Positions 24,401-36,400 of a stretch of DNA of 64,000 bases are shown here, piece after piece. The position numbers and the translations under genes were made by a program. This DNA comes from Paragorgia papillata (lineage: Eukaryota; Cnidaria; Anthozoa; Scleralcyonacea; Coralliidae): positions 2,500,001 through 2,564,000 of the forward strand of contig JAWNZC010000179.1 of assembly GCA_035771165.1 (NCBI GenBank), read 5' to 3'. The first letter of the stretch is position 1. Every line of letters begins with the position of its first letter. The notes beneath the pieces were generated by a model. The model was not told the DNA's origin, did no database searches, and worked only from the letters and a program-made list of their open reading frames with translations.

Positions 24401-27400
24401 GAGTTGAGACCGCAAAGTATGTTGGGGTCGTTTGGAAGGACAAGATACTGGCAGAGATTGAAGAGCGAGCATAAAATATAAAAGATGCCTCATCATTATA
24501 ATTGTTGCGTTCCAGACTGCACGAATGAATAGTTTTAGAAATGCACAACAACTGCATTATTATAGGATTCCAAAGAACCAGGAGCACAGAAAAACATATG
24601 AACATATTCTAAGGAACAAAACACTTAAAGGGTATTGGCAATAAAAATTAAGTTTGTTTAATTTGAAAGAACTCGTAAAATTGTAATAGAAGATCTTTTA
24701 CAACTTTTTCGTGTCTTTCTTCGTTTAAAAGATATTTCAATTCGTTTAATATGTAAATGAGATGGGCTCTGACGTCATGAGCAGGGTACAGTATTTTTAC
24801 ACAAAGCAACATGAGTTATGAAATGTTCAGTGTCACAAGGCCTTTTTATGTGCACAGTTTCAAGTGATTTCGTTTAAAAAGATATAACTGATTTTTCTAC
24901 GTGTGAAAATACTGTACCCTGCTCATGACGTCAGAGACCATTCATTTATATCTTGCAAACGAAGAAAGATACGAAAAAATTGTAAAGGCTCTTCTATTAC
25001 AATTTTATGAGTTCTTTCAAATTAGACAAACTTAATTTTTGTTGCCAATGTCCTTTAAGAAGTCAGACGCCACTCGAGTTTGTTCGGCTAACTTCGAAGG
25101 AGGAGAAAAATTGAGTCGTAATCATTTACCTACGGTATTTCCTTGGATAAATGAGACACCTAAAAGAGAACTCACACAACGTTCAGTTGAAGATGTGATG
25201 GCTTCACCGAAGAAAAAGACAAGATACGACACGGCAACGACAAAAGAAAATCAAACATGTTTTCACGAAGATGACGAAGACAACAGTGCATTCTTCTACT
25301 GATTCCCGTGGAATTTTAGCTCCTGGAATGTCTTCCTCACTCAGTGAAATACTTTCTGTTGATATGGACATTATTCATTTAATAAATTAAAGGACACCGA
25401 CACTCCGACAGCTCATTTGCATTGCAGCCGTTGTTGTCCCTCCAAACGACCGCAACATGCTTTGCGGTCTCAACTCGAACCCAGTACTCTGCTCTTTTGG
25501 GAAATGGCTAATATCGTGATATTCACACTTACCCTCTTGACCACTTCATCTACTTCAGTGTTGTTGGGAGAATAAACAATTAACGGTTTATTGGTCATTA
25601 GATAGAGCATAATCACCAAAGCTTCCGAGTTCGAGTTATGGTTATACATTGCGTCCGGACACGGGTCTTTTTCGTACTTATTCATGTTGGGACCACACAA
25701 CACAGGACCGAAAACCTTCCAGATCTTCTTGGCCAACAACACATTCTCGTTCCCCTTCAAGTCTTTTTCATTTATAATACTGTCATTCAGTTGAAGTAAA
25801 TTAGCTATGCCCACGCCTGCTTTGAGAACTTCTTCATTCTCTTTCAACATTTTAACCTAGAAAAAAGCCAAAGCAAAAATGGTGGTAGGGCTGTACCAGA
25901 TACATCCCGCATCTTTCAAAAAAAAGTTTTCGGCTTGAATTAGAAGCCATGTGCTTGGTACAAATTCTGTACCCAGATCTGACCATGGAAGTGAGATTAA
26001 TAAACATGCGTAAGCAGAGTGATTGTTAGTGGGTGAGTGCGGGTGTGAGTGTAAGCGACTGTGAGGTTGAAGCTCGAGTGAAGGCTTTTAGCCAGGATTC
26101 TGAAAGAGGGCGTCCAATTTCGGAAAAAGTGACGACACACTTCTAGGGGGTTTGAATTTTGGGTCTCTAAAACGGCATTTCCTGCATTTTGAGGGCACTT
26201 TGAGCAAAATGTAAATCAAATTTTTTAAGTGTATCTCATCATTTTAAATACATATTTTGGTCCAAATATGATTATATTATCTCATGCATGTACAATGAAC
26301 CAGTAATTTATATAAAACTAACGAAAATGAACATTCTAAAAGTGATTTGCATATCAGATTGTAAAGGATTATGATAATTACCTTCAGTTTCTGTTTGAGT
26401 TACAAATCTAGTACAGCGGTATTAATTAGAGGTTTACTTCATGTCAGCATCTGTGTAGCGTACTAAAGCTCATTCGAGATTTTTCGAACATCCCTAGCCT
26501 AGCTTGGCGAGTTTGTGCCGCCATGCTTCTTTACTCAACTAGGACATTTTCACTCAACTAGGTACACCATCAAATTGATCAAAATGTCAAGTGTATGATA
26601 ATATTGAAAATTAAAGCTATTTCTTTCCAAATATATTTATATATTTAGGCAAATCATTGAGAATAATTTCGTTTTCCCCCAGAATTTTGGGCGTCCTGGC
26701 TAAAAGCCTGCTCGAGTGTGAGTTAAGTCGGGTGGGAGTGAGTAATAAGTGAGTGAATGAGTGCGGGTGTGAGTGTGAGTTAAGTCGGGAGGATGGGAGT
26801 GACAAGGGAGTGAACGAGTACGGGTGTGAGTGTAAGCGACTGTGAGGTTGAAGCGCCAGTGTGAGACAAGTCGGGTGGATGGGAGTGAGTGAGTGAGTGC
26901 GGGTATGAGTGTAAGGGACTGTAAGGTTGAAGCGCGAGTGCGAGTTGATTACATAGGGTGGATGGGTGGGAGTGCGTGTATGGGACTGTGACGGTGAATT
27001 GGGAGTGAAAGTTGAGTGAGTGAGTGAGTGAGTGTGGGTGGATGAGAGTGAAGTTGGGTATGTGAGTGAGTGTGACTGTGAGGAACTGTTAGGGTAAAGT
27101 GCGAGTTCAGTGAGTATGGGTGCGTGTGAGTGTATAAGTGTAAGGGACTGTGAGGATGAAACGCAAGTGTGAGTGTAAGTTGAGTGAGTGAGTTTGGATA
27201 GTATAATTAAGGGACTGCCAGGGAAAAGTGCAAGTTGAGTGAGTGTAGATGGGGGTGTGTAAGAGACTGTGCGAGTGTCAGGACAAATTGAGTAGTGTGC
27301 GTGTGAGTGACTGTAAAGTTAAGGGTGAAGTGAGAGTGTGGATGATAATGTGTGTGGAAGTGCGAGTGTGACACGTGATAAACAAATCAAAGCGTTCTTG

Positions 27401-30400
27401 GCGTGTGATTCACAAGGACACAGTTAAAATATGAAAGTGTAGTCACATAGATAAAATAGATAGATAGATAAAAACTTAATGTAATCTTAAAAAATGTACG
27501 TTAGCGTACTTTTAGCTTTGAGTATGTAAAGTTTTGTTAGTTCTCGCTGCACAAATTGTCGTGTTTCATTCGCATTGTTTGTGTGAGATAACTTGATCTT
27601 TTTACTCCGTCTAAAGGCGGATTTCCAGTCCTCGTACGAAGCAATTCGCAGCTCGCACGGTTTCCATTGTATTTCCACCACACGCAGCTGGTTGCGATAA
27701 TTCGCGGGGTTTCAACTGTATTCCGGCGATAGCACGAGTTTGGTTTAACAAACTTCGAGGTGTTTGGATATCCTGATGAATCACTCTTCTGAGTGTTTGA
27801 AATAGCATATCAAACAAATCGGTATTCGAAGTGAGAGTTCGCTTAATTTACGTAATTTCTTCCTTCAATATACCCATGCAATATCCATATCCATTTCCTT
27901 TGTGCAGTTTTCTCTTGAATTACCGATAAGTTCGAAATTTTGACATCATTTGTTTTGCTTGGTTTATTTACTGCGAGTACTTGCCGCGAGTAAAAAATAG
28001 TTCAGAATTTCCAACATCTGCCAGTTGCTTCCTGCGAGGACTAGAAATCCGCCTTAAGGCAAGACGATTTTACTCCATTTTAATTATACTAAGAAAACTC
28101 TGACCTCCAGACAGAACTCGAACTCTCAGACGATACTAGCATGCATACTAGTCAGACTCTCTAACCATTGAGCCACTGGAACTCAGATGGTATAGACCGA
28201 GGTTGTTTACGATATTTATACGCCTGGGAACTAGTCAATCCGTACGTGTGTCAGAAATACTTGTTGGGCTACAAGTCGCATTGTGTCAGTTTATTTTCAG
28301 TAAATGTTTTTTGTACGTTATTAGTGTTTTCAGCTTGAGTTGGTAAAGTTTTTTCGTATGTTTTTCCTGTACAAGCTGTCATAAGTTAAACTCAGAGAAA
28401 AACTCTGAGCTTCAGACGGGACTCGAACCCACAACCTTCCGAGTCCCAGAGTTTTTCTCTGAGTTTAACTTACGACAGCTTGTACAGCAAAAACATACGA
28501 AAAAACTTTACCAACTCAAGCTGAAAACACTAATAAACTGTCGTAAATTGTTAAACTCTGAGTTCCAGATCTGAACTCGAAGCAACAATCTTCGGAAGGA
28601 AGAAAGACGTTCTAAAACAGTGGGTTGCTTACGCTTTTTTAACAAACTTTCCTTCACAAAAGTTAAATTTAAAAATGAGAATAAGGAGTTTTTTAATACA
28701 TACATTCTTCCTTAAGGACACTATTTCCTTCTTATATTCTTCTAAACCCTGAAAGAGACGAACAATAGAACGATCATGTATGCACAAAACTTTAGAGTTT
28801 GCGAGTTTTCAAATTATGAGTTTACAAGTTGCGAGTTTTCAAGTTGAGAATTTTCAAGTTACGAGTTATAATAATAGAAGCTTTAATCAAACTCACTATA
28901 AGTAATACAGTACTACAATAATAACAACAGATCACAATACATTACAAACAGAAAAAGATGAGCTTGATAAGGGGCTAGCGAACGGACACGAGGTCCCAAC
29001 TATAGGCAAACCCCGTACATAAATTAATAAATTCAAGACAATACACATAATGGTCCGCTATTTACTACAATACAGAATGCGCCATTATCCGCACCTGACG
29101 CCAAACTCAGCCCCCTGCCCCCGAAATCAATATTAATACGATTTAGTTTAAAATAGACGGATAATTGAAAGTATTCAAAGGGCTGATCCCGACGTCAAGC
29201 ACTGAAAACGACGCATTCTGTATCTTGCCTAAAAATCTCAGCAGCAAAAAGGTCTGTCAATAGTCCTACAATTAGGACATACTGTCTTCCACGTGCTTAC
29301 TCTGTCTGTGTCAAAGATAGCTAGTGTTTAACTTATTGTGATAGAGTTTATACAATTGAGTTTTAAAGGAAGTGAAAGTAGCTGACTGACGAATTACAAG
29401 TGGTAAGTTATTCCAAAGTTGAACAATACGATTAAAGAAAGAGTCTCTGAACAGTGATGTACAAAAACGGTGAACTGGATGAAGATTTAAATTACAAGCA
29501 GAGCTTCTGGTACGGCCACTAGAAATACAAACATATTGGCTAAGCTGTATATTGTATAAACCGTTTATATATTTATAAACAAAACATAGGACACGGCATT
29601 TGTGAGAATTGCAACGTGTGAAGTTGCAAGTTTGCTGATTTTGCGAGTTGCGAGTTTTCATTCAAGTTGTGATTTTGCAAGATTTCAAGTTGTGATTTTG
29701 CGAGTTTTCAAGTTGTGATTTTGCGAGTTTTCAAGTTGTGATTTTGCGAGTTTTCAAGTTGTGATTTTGCGAGTTTTCAAGTTGTGATTTTGCGAGTTTT
29801 CAAGTTGTGATTTTGCGAGTTTTCAAGTTGTGATTTTGCGAGTTTTCAAGTTGTGATTTTGTGATTTGCGAGTTTTCAAGTTGTGATTTTGCGAGTTTTC
29901 AAGTTGTGATTATGCGAGCTTTCAAGTTGTGATTTTGCGAGTTTTTAAGTTGTGATTTTGCGAGTTTTCAAGTTGTGATTTTGCGAGTTTTCAAGTTGTG
30001 ATTTTTCAAGTTGTGATTGTGCGAGTTTTCAAGTTGTGATTTTGCGAGTTTTCAAGTTGTGATTTTGCGAGTTTTCAAGTTGTGATTTTGCGAGTTTTCA
30101 AGTTGTGAGTTTGGGAATTGAGAGTATTCAAGTTGTGAATTTGCAAGTTGTGAATTTGCAAGTTGTGAGTTTTCGAGTTGTGAGTTTTCGAGTTGTGAGT
30201 TTTCGAGTTGTGAGTTTTCGAGTTGCGAGTTTTCGAGTTGTGAGTTTTCCAGTTCTGAGTTTTCGAGTTGTGAGTTTTCGAGTTGTGAGTTTTCGAGTTG
30301 TGAGTTTTCGAGTTGCGAGTTTTCGAGTTGCGAGTTTTCGAGTTGCGAGTTTTCGAGTTGCGAGTTTTCGAGTTGTGAGTTTTCGAGTTGTGAGTTTTCG

Positions 30401-33400
30401 AGTTGTGAGTTTTCGAGTTGTGAGTTTTCGAGTTGTGAGTTTTCGAGTTGTGAGTTTTCGAGTTGTGAGTTTTCAAGTTGTGAGTTTTCAAGTTGTGAGT
30501 TTTCAAGTTCCGAGTTTTCAACTTGGGAGTTTGTAAGTTTTCAATGGACTTTCCAGTGAACTTTTCAATTTGAGTTTGTAAGTGTACGGTCAGTAAATTT
30601 AAGCAACAATTATTATAAATAAATCTATTTACCGGCGATCCTTTTGGATTGTCGAAACGTTGGGAGAGCTAGAGAGAAATAACAATGCATAAATAAGAAA
30701 AAGATAACGAGAAGAAAATCAGAGAAATTGGAAAAGCTAAGAAGGGGAAAGGAAGGAAAGAGAAGGAGAGGAGGAAAACAACAGAACAGAAAAGAAAGCA
30801 AAGAAAAGAAAGCAAAGCAAAGCAAAGGAAAAGAAAAGAAAAGAAAAGAAAAGAAAAAGGAAATATAAAATAAAGGTAAGTAAAAGAAAATGAAATATGA
30901 TGAAATAAGGAAAGTAAAAGTAAGAAAAAGAACAGAAAGGAAAAACAATAAAAAAAGAAAGAGAAGAGAAAAAAAAGAAAGGAATAAATAAGCAAAAAAA
31001 AGAAGAAGCAAAAGATAGAGAAAAAAAGGAGAGAAAAGAGAGATAACGGAAAGATAGGAAAAGATGTGTGAAGAAATTCAAAGTAAGAACTATAGAACCA
31101 TACTGGACAAGTACAGAAAACTCTACTTGGCTCGGATGGGATTCGAACCCGCGACCTTCGGTTTACTGGTCCGATGCTCTACCAACTGAGCTACAGGTCA
31201 AGTTGGGAGCTGAAGGACGAATGAATAGTACTTAGACTATTTGATATTTCGAAACAGACTAGTTTCTTCAATATCTAGACAACAGTCTTCATCCATGACG
31301 ATTTCGAATGATTATTGTGGGACAGTGAACTCGGGTGGAGAATATAATATTAAGGTGTTACTCCGAGTTATTGAAAAAAATAGTCTGTTTCAAAATATCA
31401 AATAGCCTAAGTGCTATTCATTCGACCTTCAGCTCCCAACTTGACCTGTAGCTCAGTTGGTAGAGCGTCGGACTAGTAAACCGAAGGTCGCGGGTTCGAA
31501 TCCCAGCCGGGCCAAGAAGAGTTCCCTCTACTTGTCTGGTATGGTGTTACAGATATGCCTATCCTAAGACAGTTAATTAACTAGACGTTATTTGATCACT
31601 GAACTTAATAAGTACTTCTGGTAAGAAATATTATTGCCCAGCATACTGCTTAATAATATTTCTTACCAGAATTAGATTTCCGCCTGGTTCGTCCATTGCG
31701 ACAATTTTAATTAATAAGTACTTGTAACCAATTAGTACTAAATACTTGTGACTTGGCATGAGTCAGATATGGTGTCATTTAGTAATTACGTAAATATATT
31801 ATATATAGAATGAAGTATGTTACAATAATTATATACTCTATCAGGCATGCATATGTATGAGAGTGAGCTATATGTATCAAAGTGGTTACGAAGTCAGTCC
31901 TGGAGTTCCTGCCGTTGGTTTTATTATTCCTTCCTTTTCAAGTCCATATGGATTGTTAACCTGTTGCCGGAATCTCCTATTGACTGTTTCGTTGTGCGCA
32001 GACGAAAGATAAGTTTCTGAACTTTAGTTTAGTTTTAATCTTTATAGACATTTTCAATATCTGTTCTAAGTTTCTTGTTAATTAAATAAATAATTGTAAA
32101 AACCAAACAGCTGAGGTTACACTTTTTGTTGCGTATAGCGTTCACGTAACAATGGTTCGTCACTCGAAGTAACACCTTTAATATTATTCTCCCACCCGAG
32201 TTCACTGTCCCACACTAATCATTCGAAAAAGGATAGAATACGGTAAGATAAAAAAAGAAAGAAAACGAAAAGAAGAAAAAAGAAGAATAAACGAAAAGGA
32301 AAGAATGAAAGTAATGGGGAAAAAAGGGAAACAGAACAGAAAAAAAAGGGAACGGTATAAAATAAGATTGAACAAAATGGGATGGAATGGAATAAGATGA
32401 GAGATGAACGAACGAACAATACAAACGGAGGGAGGATCATGACAATAACTATAAAACAGAACATGTTACCTTTTCATAAACTGCAGTTATGTTGAGTTGA
32501 TCATCAATCTCCCGAGAAAACTCACTTAGTTGTTGATCACTTATGTTACAAAGACGACGTCGCACGGCCTCCTGTTGAAGAAACCATGGATTGTAAAAGG
32601 ACTGGATAGGAAACTAATAGTCATGTGTGGTGTTTTGAGCCTTTTGATTGGTTAAATCGCATTCACTCAGTTTGCAAAATGGATGAAACCGAGTTGCAAA
32701 TTGTGATGTCACGAATGGCATGCTAGTATGCTTGTTTCACTGAGATTTTTAAGTGAATTTTTCTTCAAATTCTTCATGTTCTCACATTCAGATTGATTGT
32801 GATTGATTTGTTTATGAATTATGCTTTACATAATTAACAAAGCGTCTAACGTATCTAGCGATCCAACGATATAGTGAAGTTTAAAGTAAAAAATCTAAAG
32901 AAAGAACAGCGCGAATGTATAGAAAAAGTCCTGTTTAATGAGGATGTGCTAGCTGTACTCCGTACTGGTTATGGCAAGAGTTTAATATACCAACTTCTTC
33001 CAAGCGTCTACGAAGACATATATAAACTGTATAAGCAAGTTCGTGAAGGAATTACTCTGAAACAATTCTGGATTGCGAGTCCGCTTGAATATCTAAGGAA
33101 ACAGCCGAGTTCATTTTTGAGCGATCGTAGCGATTATATGGAAACCAGGCTTTATTGTTTTATTCTGGCCAACGCGCCTGCAGACGATTTTATTCAGCAC
33201 AGGGAGAGGTCCAGGTCTCAAAGTGTTCATCACGAACCCATTTTTTTGAAGGCTATTGTTTAGGTGTCAAAATATTCCTCTAAAAATGCATATTTAAAAC
33301 GTAAACATACGTGTGAACTGCGGCACGGTTCACGGAAGTTGCAAATGGTATTGTTATATACCAAAGACTTTCGGTTGCCAAAGATGAAATCCTATTGGTC

Positions 33401-36400
33401 AAATCATGTTGTTCAACAAACTCAATGTTTCTTTATGCCGAGGGAAACATTGCACAGTTTCCCTCTGACGTCAACAATGAAGAAGGAAGCAGTACAATGT
33501 TTCCCTCTGACGTCAGCTTTAACCATGCGTTGTTCACGTGAATACACAATGATTATTGCATCAGATCATTGGACTCTTCGGAACATTTTGAAAACAAGAG
33601 CTTGTTTCGAGCTTGTCTGGTTCGAAATAGTCCATTTTCCAAAGGAAAGAGTATCTATACATATCTTCAAAGGTCGGAAAAAACCCTGGATAAATTTAAA
33701 GCTGTTCTTTGTACTTGTTGAGTCTGGTATATTTGTTTAGTTGAATTGAAATACGAAGACAAAGTCAAACTGTTTTGGTAAGTCTTTTTGCCTTTTACAA
33801 GTTTCGAAGTGTTTTGTTAAGTCTTTTTTTTTTTTTCCTTTTACAAGTTTCGAGTCAGTTTGGTATTTTAAAAGTCTTTGGTGTATAACACAACGCTTGT
33901 TGTCTTTTAACAAGAAACTCGAGAAACATCGTGAAACCTCGAGAAACATCGAGTTTTATGGTCCCTCAGGCTTCAATGTCGCCCTCGGGCTAAAGCCATC
34001 GGGTGACATTGAAGCCTTCGGGTCCGTAAAACTGGATGTTTCCCTCGGCGCCAGTCAACAAGTGTATAGTATTTACCTCCCCCAGGAGGTTATGTTTTCA
34101 CCCCTGTCAAGTTGTCCGTTTGTTTGTCTGTTTCTTTGTCTGTCTGTCGCCTAGATATCACACAAAATACTGCACAGGTTTTCATGAAAGTTTGTGGAAT
34201 AATTGATCACAGGCCAAGGAACAATTACCCATTCAACTTTGGCCGAATTTGGTTGAAATTTGGATGAGAAACTAATAAAAATCTGACCACAACATTCTCC
34301 GTGTAGAAGAAATTCTTGATTGCGGTTATTATCTTTATTTTATGCAAACATTTTTGATACAAGTGCAATCAATCAAAACCATAATTCACGGAAAAAGAAA
34401 AAACTTCTTTTTACCTGATTTTCTGGAGAGTTTGGTATTTGGATAAGAGCACTGAATTTCTTCCTGTTGCAAGAAATATTTTTCAAGGCCGATGGACTGA
34501 AAAACGTATTCTGTAAAAGAGAATTATATACAGATAAGATCTAGAGATTCGCTACCTGTCTTACGTCGAAGATATTTTGAGTACTGCTTCACGGAGTGAA
34601 CTTGCGATACAGTATTAATAAACATAGCTATAGGTACGCAAAGCGTACATGCGTCTACAGGTGTTTAAAGGGTATTGGCAATAAAAATTAAGTTTGTCTC
34701 ATTTGAAAGAACTCGTCAAATGGTATAAGAAGGCCTTTTACAATTTTTCCGTATCTGTTTTGGTTTTGGAAATATTTGGACCAAAGACAGCCTGCTGTCC
34801 GCCATCTTGGAATTATTTTCGATATGCATGTGACATCATAACCAGGGTAAAGTGAAATTTTTATCTTGCCAACCTTATGACATTATGAGCTAGAAACTCG
34901 ATTTTGTTGCGCTATGTCCATTTTAAATTGACCCACAAAATTTAAAAATCCTTTCGTGGAAATTTGGTCACCCACGGAGTAGTTTTATCAGGTTTACCTT
35001 GGTTGTGACGTCACCAATTTCCTAGTTAATTAGACCCAATATTACAACAAGATGGCGGACAGCACGCTGTCTTTGGTCGAAATATTTCAAAACAAGAGAA
35101 AGATACAGAAAAATTACAAAAGGTCTTCTTATACCATTTGACGAGTTCTTTCAAATGAGACAAACTTAATTTTTATTGCCAATACCCTTTAAAGTGCTTA
35201 TGCAGCGAAAATGAAGTTCAAAAGAAACTCTTATTTGAGAAAACGTTTGAATTTATAAAGATGGACAGTCCATCCTGATCTCATTTCGTTCTTGAGATAT
35301 TGAGTTTTTTATATGTAAATAACAACACTAAGACGTCACACTGCATAATGACTTGTTGGAAAACCTTAAATATCAATTTGAGATTATTTAACGAAATCAC
35401 TTTTAACTGTGCATGTGCTTCTGTGTATCGCAGGTCACTATACATGAAAAGTTCCAAGTGATTTACTTGAATTATTGCAAGAATAGACATGATTTTCCAA
35501 CAAGTCATTATACAATGCGACATCTAAGTGATGTTATTTGCATATCACACAAATCTCAATATTTAAAGAACGAAGTGAGATATGGAAGAGCTGCAAACGT
35601 CAATCTTTATAACTTCAAATGTTCTTTGAAATAAGAGTCTCTCCCGAACGTATTTTTCGCTGCATAAGCCCTTTAAATGTGCGGCGTGTTACACGGTGCA
35701 TTTGTTTCGTGAAACTGCAATGGTTTGTGAATCAAAAGAAGCGAGACAAGTTTCACGAGGAGTGTTACACGGTGCCTCTCTCCTCCGCAGAAGTTCTTTC
35801 GGAGATCGGCTATATATGTCGGGGATCGTCGGAGAGGCGTCAGCTGGACATAAGTAGTGCGGGCGAAACTAGTCCAAGGGAAAATTACATTTAGCCTCTG
35901 GCAGATTTCTGTCGGTTTCTTGCACAAGATGTCGGTTTCTTGCAGGACTTGCTAATTCACGGATAACTAAGCCATCCACGTCTATATTAGTAACATATTT
36001 GTTGGTAAGTGTTTATGACATGTTTATAATATGTCTTTCGTGTAAAAAAGACAAAATATACTCAGTTTTTTTGCCGTTTAATACAGTATATCAGACGAAG
36101 ACTGACGAACCAGAGGATAACATACTTATATCGGCCGACGTGTAGCTCACATTGAAACAATGAACATTCCTAGTTTGTCCACACATTCAATTAACTGTGG
36201 TCGTGCAACCGTGCAACAAAAAGGTATTGAGACCCCCCTGATGCCGCCATATTGACACAGAAATCTGGCAGAGGTTCAACCTCGTCCCCAGGACCATTTG
36301 TGGGGGCTGGGCCTGCCTCCTCCACAGGCCCTATTGCATCATGGACAGGACACACTGTTTAGAGGGCCTGCCAGATCCTGTAAACAAAATGGTGACCGAT

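Larger units (their letters stand above)
24362..25515 (+). mobile_element. Inverted-repeat element carrying a THAP pseudogene
   Basis: ATTAGCCATTTCCCAAAAGA (24367-24386) recurs inverted at about 25490-25512. The match extends for about 75 bases, including GAGTTGAGACCGCAAAG. Between the arms lie the THAP-domain remnant and the inserted MITE. The right end is about 20 bases from the exon 11 donor. Confidence 0.7.
31093..31545. repeat. Palindrome with divergent tRNA-Thr-like copies
   Basis: Arms about 31093-31263 and 31378-31545. Each contains a complete tRNA-like sequence, their 5' ends facing each other across an AT-rich centre. An outer pair (about 31297-31375 against 32157-32225, sharing GTGAACTCGGGTG in inverse) adds a further fold-back level. 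Confidence 0.8.

Noticed and set aside
30075..30536. Asn-Ser-Lys-Thr and Val-Ser-Phe-Arg repeat proteins
   Set aside because: Both strands are open because the 15-bp unit has no stop; a repeat artefact.
33264..33740. 158-codon frame in dispersed repeat copy A
   Set aside because: The second copy at 59898-60179 is only partly open, with length changes that are not multiples of three, so it is not maintained as protein.
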